A DNA stretch of 64,000 bases from Cephalopachus bancanus. Taxonomy: Eukaryota; Chordata; Mammalia; Primates; Tarsiidae. How positions within the stretch are numbered: position 1 is the stretch's first letter; each line of letters opens with the position of its first letter. Shown piece by piece: positions 31,471 to 43,976 of this stretch. The notes beneath the pieces were generated by a model, which was not told where the DNA came from, searched no databases, and worked only from the letters and a program-made list of their open reading frames with translations. The stretch is taken from the NCBI GenBank assembly GCA_027257055.1, contig JAPVLO010000044.1:1-64000 (forward strand), written 5' to 3'. Both the position numbers and the translations under genes were made by a program.

Positions 31471-31770
31471 GGGCCGGGCTCGGTGACAGCCTGTAATCCC
31501 GTGTTTGGGAGGCTGAGGTGAGTGGATTGCCTGAGTCTGTGAGTTCGAGAACTGCCTGGGCAACTTGGCGAGACCTCATCTCTACAATAAATTAAAAAAT
31601 TAGCTGGGCGTGGTAGCACGTGCCTGTAGTTCCAGCTACTTGGAAGGCTGAGCGGAAGGATCGCTGGAGCCCAGCAGGTCAAGGCTGCAGTGGCTGGGAG
31701 CGTGCCACTGCACTCCAGTCTGGATGACAGAGTGAGACTCCAACTCAAAAAAAAAAAAAAAAAAAAAAAA
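31471..31770 (+). mobile_element. Alu (L) in L1-C 3'UTR
   Basis: AAAGATGTGG on both sides, the same site used by the Alu at 27757. Left arm shortened (CTCGGTGACAGCC). Confidence 0.95.
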
Positions 31771-31886
31771 GATGTGGGGTACAATTCAGGGATAGGTATA
31801 AAAATGCTCATTATGCAGGTACCCTTGTTGATGAGGTGTGCCCCCTTCTCCCGGCAGATAGTTTCCTGCTACTGCCAATCCTTTTC

Positions 31887-32176
31887 TTTTTTTTCTTTTT
31901 TTTGAGTTGGAGTCTCACTCTGTCACCCATACTGGAGTGCAGTGACCGCTCCCGGCCACCGCAGCCTCGACCTGCTGGGCTCCGGCTATTCTTCCATCTC
32001 AGCCTTCCAAGTAGCCAGAATTACAGGCATGTGCTACCACGCCCAGCTGATTTTTGATTTATTGTAGAGATGAGGTCTTGCTGCCCAGGCGGGTCTCGAA
32101 CCCGCGGGCTCAGGCAATCCACTCACCTCAGCCTCCCAAAGGCGCAGGATTACAGGCTGAGCCACCGAGCCCGACT
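31887..32176 (-). mobile_element. Alu (S5) in L1-C
   Basis: CCAATCCTTTTCTT flanks both sides. Confidence 0.97.
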
Positions 32177-33967
32177 CCAATCCTTTTCTTACAGTGTTAC
32201 GATAATTGTTCAAGGTCCACCTATGAGTGAGAACATTTGATACTCAGTTCTTTGTTTCTGTGATGCATCACTCAGTATTATAGACTCTAAGTCCATCCAG
32301 GTTGCTGTGAAGTTCATGATTTGTCTTTCTTTGTGGCTGCATAATATTTCATTTGTATGTGTACCACATTTTAAAAATCCAGTCCTCTTTTGATGGGCAG
32401 CATGGTTGGTTCCATGTGCTTGCTATTGTGAACAAAGCTGCAATAAACATACGTGTGCAGGTATCTTTTTCATAGAGTGATTTGAGTTCTTCTGAGTATA
32501 TTCCCAGTGGGAGATTGTGGGGTCATATGGAAGGTTGATTTTTAGATCTTTTAGGAATCGCCACATTGTTTTCCACAGAGGTTGTATTAGTTTACACTCC
32601 CACCAACAGTGTAGAAGTATTTCCTTTTCACCGCATCATCTCCAGCATCTGCTGTTTTTTGAGTTATTGATGATGGCCTTCCTGATGAGAGTTAGGTGGT
32701 ATCTCAGTGTAGTTTTAATTTGCATTTATTTGATGACTAGTGAGGCTGAGCATTTTTTCATGTTTCTGTTGGCTGCTCGTATGTCTTCTTTTGAGAAGTG
32801 TCTATTCATATCTTTTGCCCACTTTGTAATGGGACTGTTTGTTTTTTTTATTTTCTGCACATATGAGTTCCTTGTATATCCCAGATGTTAGGCCTTTGTC
32901 AGACATACAGTTGGCAAATGTTTTTTCCCAGTCTGTGGGCTGTCTCCCCACTCTCTTGATGGTTTCTTTGGCTTTGCAGAAACTTGTCAGTTTGATGAGG
33001 TCCCACTTGTCTATCTTATCTCTTATGGCATGGGCACTTGGGGTTGATCAGGAATTGGTTGCCAGTTCCAATTTACATAACGGTGTCTCCTGCATTTTCT
33101 AAGGTTCTTATAGTTTGAGGTTTTACATTTAGGTCTTTGATCTATTTAGAATTGATTTTTGTGTATGGGGATAGGTAAGGGTCTTGTTTTAATCTTCTGC
33201 ATGTGATCAGCCAGTTTTACCAGCACCATTTACTGAATAGGTTCTCCTCTTCTAAGTGGTTGATGGTGGAGGCTTTATTGAAGATGAGTTGGTTGAGAAA
33301 TTGAAGTTTTGTTTCTGGAATCTCTATCCTGTTCCATTGGTCTATATACCTGTTCTGTACCAATACCAGGCTGTTTTGATTATTGTTTCTTTATAATAAA
33401 GTTTAAAGTGTGGGAGTGTGATAACTCCTGCTTTGTTTTTTTTTTTTTTTTTTGCTGAGGATTGTTTTCGTGGTCATTTATGTTTCCATATGAATTCCTG
33501 TATTGTCATTTCCAGGTCTGAGAAGAATGCTGCTGGAAATTTAATGGGTATTGCATTAAATCTGTAGATTGCCTTGGGTAGGATGGATATCTTAACAATG
33601 TTGATTCTTCTAATCCATGAGCATGGAATATTTTTCCATTTGTTTGTGTCATCTTTGATTTCTTTGAACAGTGTTTTGTAGTTTCATTGTAAAGGTCTTT
33701 CATGTCTCTGGTTAGGAAGATGCCAAGGTATTTGATTTTTTTTGTGTGGCTATTGTGAATGGGATTGTGCTTTTTATTTGGATTTCTGTTTGTTTATTGT
33801 CAGTGTATAGAAGTGTGACTGTCTTTTGTACATTTATTTTATACCCTGAGACTTTGCCAAAGTCCTTTATCAGTGGAAGGAGGTTTTTGACAGAGGCTGA
33901 GCAATTTTCCATATGTCTGTTGGCTGCTCATATGTCTTCTTTTGAGAAATGTCTATTCATGTCTTTT

Positions 33968-34250
33968 GCCGAATTTTTTTTTTTTGTTGGAATCTCACTC
34001 TGTCGTCCAGGCTGGAGTTTAGTGGCACACTCATGGCCACCGCAACTTTGACCTGCTGACTCAGGCGATCCTTCCGCCTCCGCCTTCCAAGTAGCTGGAA
34101 CTAGAGGCACGCACCACCATGCCCCGCTAATTATTTATAGAAATGAGATCTCACCAAGTTGCCCCGGCTTGAACCCGTGGGCTCATGCAATTCTCTCACT
34201 TCAGCTTCCCAAAGTGCTGGGATTATAGGCATTAGCCACTGTGCCCGGCC
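33968..34250 (-). mobile_element. Alu (L), full dimer in L1-B
   Basis: Starts GTTGGAATCTCACTCTGTCG; linker shortened to TAATTATTTATAG. Confidence 0.93.
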
Positions 34251-34257
34251 TGCCCCC

Positions 34258-34557
34258 TTTTTTTTTTTTTTTTTTGAGTTGGAGTCTCACTGTGTCGCCC
34301 AGACTGGAGTGCAGTGGCACGCTCCCGGTCACCGCAGCCTCGACCTGCTGAGCTCCGGCGATCCTTCCGCTCAGCCTTCCAAGTAGCTGGAACTACAGAC
34401 GCGTGCTACCAAGCCCGGCTAATTTTTTTTTGGATTTACTGTAGAGATGAGGTCTCGCCAAATTGCTCAGGTGGGTCTTGAGCCCATGGGCTCAAGTAAT
34501 CTGCTCACTTCGGCCTTCCAAAGTGTGGGATTACAGGCTGAGCCACCAAGCCCAGCC
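34258..34557 (-). mobile_element. Alu (L), full dimer in L1-B
   Basis: About 18 T tail; directly behind the previous Alu, which it probably entered at the 5' edge. Confidence 0.95.
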
Positions 34558-36512
34558 CTGTCCATTTTTTAATGGGGCTGTTTGGTTTAGTTCCTTTCAG
34601 CACATTTGAGTTCATTATAGATTCTTGATGTTAGGCCTTTGTCAGATATGCAGTTGGCAAATATTTTTTCCCATTCTGTGGGCTGTCTCCCTACTCTCTT
34701 GATGGTTTCTTTTGCTTTGCAGAAGCTTTTCAGTTTGATGAGGTCCCACTTGTCTATCTTATCTCTTATAGTATGAACTTTAGGGGGTTTTGATCAGGAA
34801 TTGTCTATTCCAATTTCTATAAGGGTATCTCCTGCATTTTCTAAGATTCTTAAAGTTTGGGGTATTACATTTAGGTCTTTGATCCATTTGGAGTTGATTT
34901 TTGTGTATGGTGATAGGTAGGGGTCCTGTTTCATTCTTCTGCATGTGTTCAGCCAGTTTTCCCAGCACCATTTACTGAATAGGTTCTCCTCTCCCCAGTG
35001 GTTGTTGGTGGAGTCTTTGTCGAAGATGATTTGGTTGTGAAATTGTACCAATTGTATGCCTGTGCTTGTACCAATACCAGGCTGTTTTGATTATTGTAGC
35101 CTTACAATATAATTTAAAGCCTGGAAGTGTGATACTTCGCATTGTGTTTCTTTTGCTAAGGATTGTTTTGGCTACTCTTGGTTGCTTATGCTTCCATGTG
35201 AATTTCTGTATTGTTGTTTCCAGGTCTGAGAAGAATGATGTTGGTAATTTAATGGGTATAGTGTTGAATCTATTCATCAAGGATATTGGCCTGTAGTTCT
35301 CTTTCTTTGTTGGATCTTTACCTGGTTTGGTTATCAATGTGATGTTAGCATCATAAAATGATTTGGGGAGAGTTCCATCTTTCTCAATTGCCTGGATTAC
35401 TTTCAAAAGGATTGGTATCAGCTCCTCCTTGCATGTTTTTAGAATTCTGCTGGAAATCTGTCTGGTCCAGGGCTTTTTTTTTGTAGGTAGTTTTCTTATG
35501 ACAGAGTCAATTTCTTGGGTTGTTATTGGTCTAGTTAGGGTCTCAATTTCTTCCTGTTTCAAACTTGGAAGTTGTGTGATGCTAAGAAAGTCATCCATTT
35601 CATTTAGGTGATCAAGGCTGTAAACATACAGGTATGCATAGTAATCTCTGATAATCTTTTGTATTTCTTCAGAGTCAGTTGTGACTTGATCTTTTGCATT
35701 TCTGATTGTGTATATTTGGGCTTTTTCTTGGTCATTCTGGCTAGGAGATCATCAATCTTGTTTATCTTTTCAAAGACCCAGCTGTTTTTTTCCATTGATT
35801 TTTTTTTCCTATGGTATTTTTTGTCTTCTGTGTCCCATATTTGAGTTTTTACTTGGTTATCTGGATTCTTTTGCTAAAGTTAGATTTTTGGTGATCTTGC
35901 CTTTTCCACTACCTTAGGTGATTTGTTAGGCTGTCAACTTGTTCTCTTTCTATTTTCTTGATGTGTGTTCTTAGAGGTATAAAGTCCCCTCTTAGTACTG
36001 TTTTGATGGCATCCCAGAGGTTTTGGTAAGATGTTTCTTCATTTTCATTTGTTTCCAGGGATCTTTTAATTTCTGTGTTGATCCAAGAATTATTCAGCAT
36101 CATGCTGTTTAGTGTCCATGTCTTTGTGGGTTTTGGGGAAACTTTGTTGGTGTTGATATTTATTTTTATTCCACTGTGTTCTGAGAAGGTGCATGGCAGT
36201 ATTTCAATCTTATGAAATTTGTTTATGCTTGATTTATGTTTGAGGGTGTCTTTGATCTTAGAGTACGTTCCATGTGGTGATGAGTAGAATGTATATTCCA
36301 TGGTTGTTGGGTGGAGTGTTTGGTAGGTATCAATTAAGTCCATTTGGTCAAGTGTCATGTTGAGGTTCTGGATCTCCTTGTTGATTTTTTTGTCTTGATG
36401 ATCTGTCTAGGGTTGTTAGTGGATATTTAAGTCCCCAGCTATGGTAGTATTAGAGACAATATCTTATTTTAGTTTCCCTGGAAGCTGCTTTATGAAAATT
36501 GGTGCTCCATAT

Positions 36513-37420
36513 GGACATATGTCTCCATATGAATTTCTGTATTGTTGTTTTCAGGCCTGAGAAGAATGATGTTGGTAATTTAATGGGCATAGTGTTGAAT
36601 CTATTCATCAAGGATATTGGCCTGTAGTTCTCTTTCTTTGTTGGATCTTCACCCAGTTTGGTTATCAATGTGATGTTAGCTTCATGAAATGATTTGGGGA
36701 GAGTTCCATCATTCTCAGTTGCCTTGCTTGTGGGTTGTGGGATAATTTTGTTGGTGGTGATATTTATTTTTATTCCACTGTGGTCTGAGAAGGCGTCTGA
36801 TAATATTTCAATCTTGTGAAATTTGTTTATGCTTGATTTATGGTCAAAGATGTGGTCTATTTTGGAGTACATTCCATGTAGCGATAAGTAGAAGATAAGT
36901 ATATTCTGTGGTTGTTGGGTGGAGTGTTCTGTGGTTATCTCTTAAGTCCATTTGGTCAAGTGTCAAGTTGAGGTTCCGGATCTTTTTGTTGATTTTTTTT
37001 GCCTTGATGATCTATCTAGGTTTTGCGTTTTTTTTTTTGAGTTGAAGTCTCACTCTGTCACCAAGGCTTGAGTGCAGTGGCATGTTCATAGTCACTGCAG
37101 CTCAGATAATCCTTCTGCCTCAACCTTCTAAGTAGCTGGAGACCCAGGCATGCGCTGCCGCACCTGGCTAAGTTTTTGGTTTATTGTAGAGACAATGTAT
37201 CACCATGTTGCTCAGGCTGGTCTCAAAACCCTGAGTTCAGGAAATCCTCTCACCTCCGTTTCTCAAAGTGCTGGGATTACAGTTGTGAGCCACTGTGACT
37301 GGCAATCTAGATGTGTTAGTGTGGTATTTAAGTCCCTAGCTATGATAGTGTTAGAATCAGTGTCTTTTTTCAGTTTACTTATTAGCTGCTTTATAAAAGC
37401 TGCTACTCCTGTGTTAGGTG
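36513..37420 (-). repeat. Second partial copy of an L1-B ORF2 segment
   Basis: 36513-36725 repeats 35193-35405, including the same deletion junction (36600/36601). After a further deletion, 36725-37020 repeats about 36125-36420. Copies differ at roughly one base in ten by eye. Confidence 0.8.
37027..37303 (-). mobile_element. Alu (old/L) in L1-B
   Basis: GAGTTGAAGTCTCACTCTG start; 15 or so bases missing after CACTGCAGC. ATCTAGRTTTT-like host wording flanks it. Confidence 0.92.
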
Positions 37421-37945
37421 TACATATGTTTAGGATGGATATTTCTTGTTGATGGATTGAAACTTTTATCATTATGTAGTGTCCTTTTGTATCTTTTAAA
37501 ATTTTTGATAGCTTAAATGTTGTTTTGTCTGATGTCAAGATTGTGACTCCTGTCTTCTTTTGTGATCTGCTTGCCTAAAAATTTGTTTTTCATCCTCTAA
37601 CTTTGAGTCTGTGGTTGTCCTTTGTGGTGAGATGAGTTTCTTGGAGGCAGCAAATTACTGGGTCATGTGTTTTTATCCAGTTGCCATTCTATGTCTTTTC
37701 AGTGGTGCATTTAGTCCATTCACATTCAGGCTGATTATTGAAATGTGAGAGTTTGTCCCTGACATAATGCTTTTATAAGGCTGTTATGTTTTGTTTTTGC
37801 TTAGCTTTCTTTTGTTCATATATGGGTGTCTTTTCATTTTTGTGGGTATGCTGTGTGTTCTCCTGCTTCTGTGTTTGTGATCTTGTGAAGTATATGGTTT
37901 TTCTTTTGTTTCTTTTGTGCACAGCACCTTTTAGAATACAACTCT

Positions 37946-38063
37946 TTTTTTTTTTTGTAGTGACAAGGTCTCACCAAATTGCCTGGGCTGGTCTCAAACT
38001 TGCAGGCTCAGGCAGTCCACTCGCCTCAGCCTCCCAAAGTGCTGGGATTATAGGCTGAGCCAT
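37946..38063 (-). mobile_element. Alu left monomer in L1-B
   Basis: T tail directly followed by GTAGTGACAAGGTCTCACC, so no right monomer. GTGCACAGCACCTTTTA flanks it exactly (about 37917 and 38065). Confidence 0.93.
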
Positions 38064-38351
38064 TGTGCACAGCACCTTTTAAAGCATCTCCTGTAAAGCT
38101 TGTCTTGAAGCAGCATATTCTCTTAGGGATTAGATGTCTGGGAAGGATTTTAATTCTCTGTCACTGCTGAAGTTTAGTTTGACTGGGTAGGAAATTCTTG
38201 GTTGAAATTGTTTATTCCTGAAAACATTAAAGATTGGGGTCCAATTTCTTCTGGCCTGTAGTGTTTCTGCAGATAAGTCTGTAGCAATTCTGATTGGTCT
38301 TCTCCAGTAGGTAGTCTGACTTTTTCCTTTATGCCTTTAGGATTTTTTCTT

Positions 38352-38626
38352 TCTTTTTTTTTTTTTGAGTTGGAGTCTCAGTCTGTCATCCAGACTGGAG
38401 TGCAGTGGCCACTGTTGGTCACTGCAGCCTCGACCTGCTGGGCTCCGGCGATCCTTCTGTCTCAGTCTTCCAAGTAGCTGGAACTACAGGTGTGTGCTAC
38501 CACGCCCAGCTAATTTTTGATGTATTGTAAAGATGAGGTCTCGCCAAATTGCCCAGGTGGGTCTTGAACCCACGGGATCAGGCAATCCACTCACCTAGTC
38601 TCTCAAAGCGCTGGGATTATAGGCTG
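38352..38626 (-). mobile_element. Alu (L) in L1-B ORF1
   Basis: GGATTTTTTCTTT flanks it; slightly 5' truncated (ends ATTATAGGCT). Confidence 0.95.
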
Positions 38627-38666
38627 GATTTTTTCTTTTATACCTACTAGTGTAGGCAAATTTACT

Positions 38667-38952
38667 TTTTTTTTTTTTTAAGTTAGAGTCTCACTCTGTC
38701 ACCCAGACTGGAGTGCAATGGCCGCTCCCGGCCACCGCAGCCTCGACCTGCTGGGCTCCGGCGATCCTTCCGCCTCAGCCTTCCAAGTAGCCGGAATTAC
38801 AGGTGCATGCTACCACGCCCGGCTAATTTTTGATTTATTGTAGAGATGAGGTCTCGCTGCCCAGGCGGGTCTCGAACCCACGGTCTCAGGCAATCCACTC
38901 ACCTCAGCCTCCCAAAGGTGCGGGATTACAGGCTGAGCCACCGAGCTTGGCT
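38667..38952 (-). mobile_element. Alu (S5) in L1-B ORF1
   Basis: GGCAAATTTACT on both sides. Confidence 0.97.
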
Positions 38953-39202
38953 GGCAAATTTACTATGTGTCCAGGGGTTGGTCTTCTCATAAGATGTCTT
39001 GCAGGGGTCCTCCGGATCTCTTGTGCTTGTATAGTCATCTCTCTGGCCAGATGAGGGAAGTTTTCTTGAATGACCTCATGGAATGTTTGTTTCAAGGTGT
39101 TTTCTGTTTCTCTTCCTATTTCAGGTATTCCAATCAAATGTAGGTTTTGCTTCTTGATGAAGTCGCACATCTCTTGGAGAGTTTATTCTTAAGTTTTTTT
39201 TT

Positions 39203-39495
39203 CTTTATTTTTTATTTTTTTTGAGTTGGAGTCTCACTCTGTCGCGCAGACTGGAGTGCAGTGGCCCCTCCCGGCCACCACAGCCTCGACCTGCTGGGCT
39301 CCGGCGATCCTTCCGCCTCAGCCTTCCGAGTAGCCGGAATTACAGGCATGCGCTACCACGCCCGGCTTTTTTTTGATTTATTGTAGAAATGAGGTCTCAC
39401 TGCCCAGGCGGGTCTCGAACCCACGGGCTCAGGCAATCCACTCACCTCAGCCTCCCAAAGGCGCGGAATTACAGGCTGAGCCACCGAGCCCAGCT
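39203..39495 (-). mobile_element. Alu (S5) in L1-B ORF1
   Basis: TTTTTTCTTTATTTTT flanks it; linker is CGGCTTTTTTTTGATT. Confidence 0.96.
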
Positions 39496-39638
39496 TTTTT
39501 CTTTATTTTTAATAGATTGGGTTAATTCCATATTTTGGTCTTCTAGCTCTGAGGTTCTTTCTTCTGCTTGGCCAATTCTGCTTCCCATGCTTGTCAGTTA
39601 ATTATTTATTTCTTGGATGGAGTTCTTTATTTCTGTAT

Positions 39639-39923
39639 TTTTTTTTTTTTGAGTTGGAGTCTCACTCTGTCACCCAGACTGGAGTGCAGTGGCCGCTCCT
39701 GGCCACAGCAGCCTCGACCTGCTGGGCTCCGGCGATCCTTCCGCCTCAGCCTTCTGAGTAGCCGGAATTATAGGCATGCACTACCACGCCTAGCTGATTT
39801 TTTGATTTATTGTAGAGATGAGGTCTCACTGCCCAGGCGGGTCTCGAACCTGCAGGCGCAGGCAGTCCACTCACCTCAGCCTCCCAAAGGCGCGGGATTA
39901 CAGGCTGAGCCACCGAGCCCGGT
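39639..39923 (-). mobile_element. Alu (S5) in L1-B ORF1
   Basis: TTTATTTCTGTATTTTT flanks it. Confidence 0.97.
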
Positions 39924-40597
39924 TTATTTCTGTATTTTTAAGTACAGTTTCTTGAGCCTGTCCAGCTCCACCGCAATTTCATTTAGTTTTAGCCCTCACA
40001 TTTCTTAATTTTTATTCATTCTATCCTATGATTCTCTGATCTCCATAAGTACTTTCTGTGTACTCTCATTCTGGGATATAGCAATTGTTCGTGACCCAGT
40101 AGCTGTTCTTTCTAGCACTGACTCTTTGCTGGGACTCCGATAATGGCAGTTTTCATTGGTTTTTCTTCATTTGTAGCTGTTCTCTTATCTTTCTCTTTTA
40201 TTCTGTTGCTCAGTGGAAAATGGAGAAGCAGTCACTTCTGATATTTGCTCTACCTTTTGTCCTACCTTGAGCCAGAGTTCTGGGTTTGCTCAATTATGAT
40301 GTAGGGGCTGGGAGTGGGGTGTTATGCTGTCTCTTTACAATTCTGAGCACTTGCTAGGGAGTGAGGGGAGGGGTTGCAAGGATTCTGAACCTATTGGAAG
40401 ATCATAATGTTTGCTATCTGGTGAATGGGCCAGCTGAGATTCACTCTTTGTCTCTGCACGATATGACCTTACAGTGGGTATGCTTGCATAGCCCCTGAGT
40501 CCAAGCCAGGTTATAAGAGGGGAAAGAGAAAGGAGGAGAAAGAGAGAAAAAGAGGAAAGAAAAATAGAAAAGAAAAAATATCAAAAAACAGAGAAAG

Positions 40598-40915
40598 GCT
40601 GGGCTCGGTGGCTCAGCCTGTAATCCTGTGCCTTTGGAAGGCTGAGGTGAGTGGATTGCCTGAGCCTGCGGGTTCGAGACCCACCTGAGCAACTTGGCGA
40701 GATCTCATCTCTACAATAAATAAATAAATAAATAAAAACTAGCTGGGCATGGTAGCGCGCACCTGTAGTTCCGGCTACTTGGAAGGCTGAGGCGGAAGGA
40801 TCGCCAGAGCCCAGCAGGTCGAGGCTGCGGTGGTCAGCAGTGTGCCACTGCACTCCAGTCTGGGCGACAGAGTGAGACTCCAACTCAAAAAAAAAAAAAA
40901 CAAAAAAACAAAACA
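40598..40915 (+). mobile_element. Alu (L) in L1-B 5'UTR
   Basis: AAAACAGAGAAA flanks it; linker contains (TAAA)4. Confidence 0.96.
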
Positions 40916-42141
40916 GAGAAAGAACAAAGAAAGAGAAATAGAAGAAGGAAAGAAAAAGAAAATCAACCAAGAAACAAAGCAACCAAATGAGATAATCTAA
41001 CAAACAAACCAATGCTCCTCAACAAACAAAGAAACAAACAAAGTTGATTAAGTGTTCTCAGCTTTAGTATGTCTCGAGAGGGAGACTCTCTCTCTTATGA
41101 CGTGTTCTGTGACTGCAGGGCTGTTATTGCAGGTTCCCTATTCACCTTTGGAACTTTAGATGTTAGAATTTTCATCCCTCTGTTGCCTGCAATTGGTAGT
41201 TATCACATGCCCACATGAAGGAAGGAAGCCAAAATAACTTGACACAGCATCTCTCAGGATCTTACCCCCTTCCTTCCTGAACCAGCTTTGTTATGGCTCC
41301 CAAAGCATCTGGTTCATGGCAGGGGAAAGAGTCCTCCTGTCTTTCTTGCCCTCCAGATCTCTTTCACTTGTTTCTAGGGGTGGGGCAGGGATGGGGGTAG
41401 AGAGTCAGTCAGGCACTCATCAGCCATTTCTCGGGCAGTTCTGCTGTCTGCGTCTATCTCCCAGCAACTGGATTAGGGTGGAGGGTGGATAATCTAGGGT
41501 TTTGCATCTTGTGCACTGGGGTCAATATTTCCTGAAGTTGCAAAGAACAGCCCAAACGCAACACAGAGATAGTGCCTGGTCTCAAGATGCAGCTCTGGTG
41601 TTCCACAGAGTCTGCCCTGGAGCACTTCTCTGCCCAGGCATTAGAGAGTCTGAACAATTCCTCTGTGATTGCTTTTCTGTCACCAATGGGGTCCATAGTT
41701 CCCTCTCCAGCAGTTACCACAGTCTCCAGATCTCAGGAACCAGTGGCAAGGCTCTGGAGCCCAGTTTGGGCTTGAGGTGACTTCTCTCCACTATCTTCTC
41801 AGGACTGCCTCAGGGTCCCTCACTGCACTCCCTCCACAACTTTCACTGCCAGCATTCAGCCTAGTGCTGTGGTGTTGGGGTCAGCAATCACTCCAGCTCT
41901 TCCTGGGAAAAACTCTGCTGATTTTAGAAAATGGCACTCAGCTTCTGTGATCTAGGAAGCCCTAGGGTGCAAGCAGAGCAGCTGCGGCACCAGCGGTTTC
42001 ATCAGGAGTGCCCTGGCACTTGCTCTCAAGTCCCCACTGTGTCCGCCTCTCACATTCCCACTTACACACAGAAACACATGTAAAATTATCCATACAATCA
42101 CTCACACACACAGGCACTCGTGCAGTCTGACTGGTTATGCT

Positions 42142-42149
42142 GCCATCTT
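42142..42149 (-). promoter_or_regulatory. YY1-type site at the L1-B 5' end
   Basis: Minus-strand AAGATGGC about 14 bases from the inferred 5' end. In human L1 a YY1 site at the same place directs the start of transcription, which supports an intact 5' terminus here. Confidence 0.65.
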
Positions 42150-42162
42150 CCCCAAGATCCTG

Positions 42163-42439
42163 AAGGATTGTTTTTTAGATTAGGGGAGCTCAGTTTGTCA
42201 GAAGACCTCTCTGACATTCTTCAATCACTTTTGATTTTCTTCAGATTCACTTGTTCATTCATTCATTCCTCAAGTCATTGCTTGAAAAATATTCATTCCC
42301 TTTATCAGGATCTCTGTGAAAAGAATGACTCTGCCCATAACTTGAGGTGAGTGGCAACAGTTGCTATTTCTGGTGAGGCTCAGTCTCAGGGTCCTTGCTG
42401 ATACTTTGGTTGCTGACTTCAAGCAGTCACCATTTTTAT
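42163..42439. other. Unassigned flank between L1-B and an L1 tail
   Basis: Begins with the L1-B target duplication. Includes TTCATTCATTCATTCC. No element recognised. Confidence 0.45.
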
Positions 42440-42955
42440 TTTATTTTATTTTAAAGATGTGGGGTACGATTCAGATTAGGTACACAAATGTTCACTATGC
42501 AGGTATCCTTGTTGACAAGGTGTGCCCTTCGTCAACTCCCCTGGTAGTTTCCCTCAACTGCCAATCCTACCCCCCACGTCCCCTGGCAGTTTCCCACTAC
42601 TGCCAATCCATTTCTTATAGTATTATGATAATTGTTCAGGGTTTGCTTATGAGTGAGAACATATGGTACTCTGTTCTTTTTTTCTGTGATAGATCACTGA
42701 GTATGATAGACTCTATATCCATCCAAGTTGCTGCAAAGTTCATGTGTTTGTCCTTCTTTATGGCTGCATAATATTCCATTGTGTGTCTGTACCACATTAA
42801 AAAAAAATCCAGTCCAACTTTGATGAGCAGTATGGTTGGTTCCATGTTTTTGCTATTGTGAATAGAGCTACAACAAATATGCATGTGAAGTAACTTTATG
42901 GTGGAATGATTTGGGGTCCTCCGGGTATATTCCCAACAGGGAGCTTGTTGGGTCA
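42440..42955 (-). mobile_element. 5'-truncated L1 tail (L1-D)
   Basis: TTTTA tail, AAAGATGTGGGGTACG and a short ORF2 end. GCAGTCACCATTTTTA and GCAGGCACCTTTTGAT are a worn duplication. A GGCAGTTTCCC...CTGCCAATCC unit is doubled near 42540-42610. Confidence 0.82.
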
Positions 42956-42984
42956 GCAGGCACCTTTTGATAGAGGCGTTTTCT

Positions 42985-43850
<866 letters not shown>

Positions 43851-43976
43851 GATAGAGGCGTTTTCTAAGGAATTAAGAAGGACTGATCTCAAATGCAAAA
43901 AATAGGTTTTGTAAAAATGTCTAAAATCATGAGACCCATTTCTACACTCAGAGCAGTAGTTACAGACCAACATAAA

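Larger units (their letters stand above)
31440..33893 (-). mobile_element. L1 (L1-C), 5' truncated, inserted in L1-B
   Basis: Host sequence GAGGCTGA(A/G)CAATTTT appears at both edges (about 31422 and 33893). Covers the 3'UTR and ORF2 from just after the reverse-transcriptase active-site region (SASVKNLLPLIKDFGKVSGY). Its ORF2 keeps the uninterrupted CTACAGATTTAATGC that is a junction in other copies here (plus strand near 33560). Confidence 0.85.
33894..37745 (-). pseudogene. L1-B ORF2 remnant with deleted reverse transcriptase
   Basis: The endonuclease start is at about 37745 (AATGTGAATGGACTAAATGC); QETH is encoded by the complement of 37631-37642. Many stops follow. At 35269/35270 the reverse-transcriptase text [10 protein letters not shown] joins [14 protein letters not shown] from the C-terminal part in frame, so the palm with the catalytic Asp pair is missing. 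The C-terminal part continues to GRGEPIQ near 34975. Inactive. Confidence 0.85.
38080..40200 (-). pseudogene. L1-B ORF1 remnant
   Basis: In minus sense: coiled-coil part near 39560-39480 and 40100-39930 (SRIGQAEERTSELEDQN-like), RNA-recognition part at 39170-38960 (NLHLIGIPEIGRETENTLKQ), C-terminal domain at 38340-38080 (SAETLQARRNW-like). Four Alus split it and stops are present. Confidence 0.8.
30375..42162 (-). mobile_element. L1 (L1-B), 5'UTR to tail, nested
   Basis: The 3' tail and AAAGATGTGGGG start at about 30375. The 5' end at about 42162 reads GGGGAAGATGGCAGC on the minus strand. AAAGATTGCTTTTTATT on the left (from 30358) matches AAGGATTGTTTTTTAGA on the right (from 42163), a worn target duplication that argues for a single insertion. 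Order from the 5' end: UTR (42162 to about 40220), ORF1, ORF2, 3'UTR. Interrupted by L1-C and about ten Alus. ORF2 carries a reverse-transcriptase deletion and a partial duplication; both ORFs are broken. Confidence 0.85.

Noticed and set aside
35269..35270. Proven L1 splicing at the shared ORF2 breakpoint
   Set aside because: The acceptor looks right but no GT donor is visible at the left partners, so it is kept as a question, not a call.
34972..35598. 208-codon antisense open frame as a gene
   Set aside because: It is L1 ORF2 with a deleted reverse-transcriptase core, no promoter and broken flanking ORF2; a relic, not a gene.
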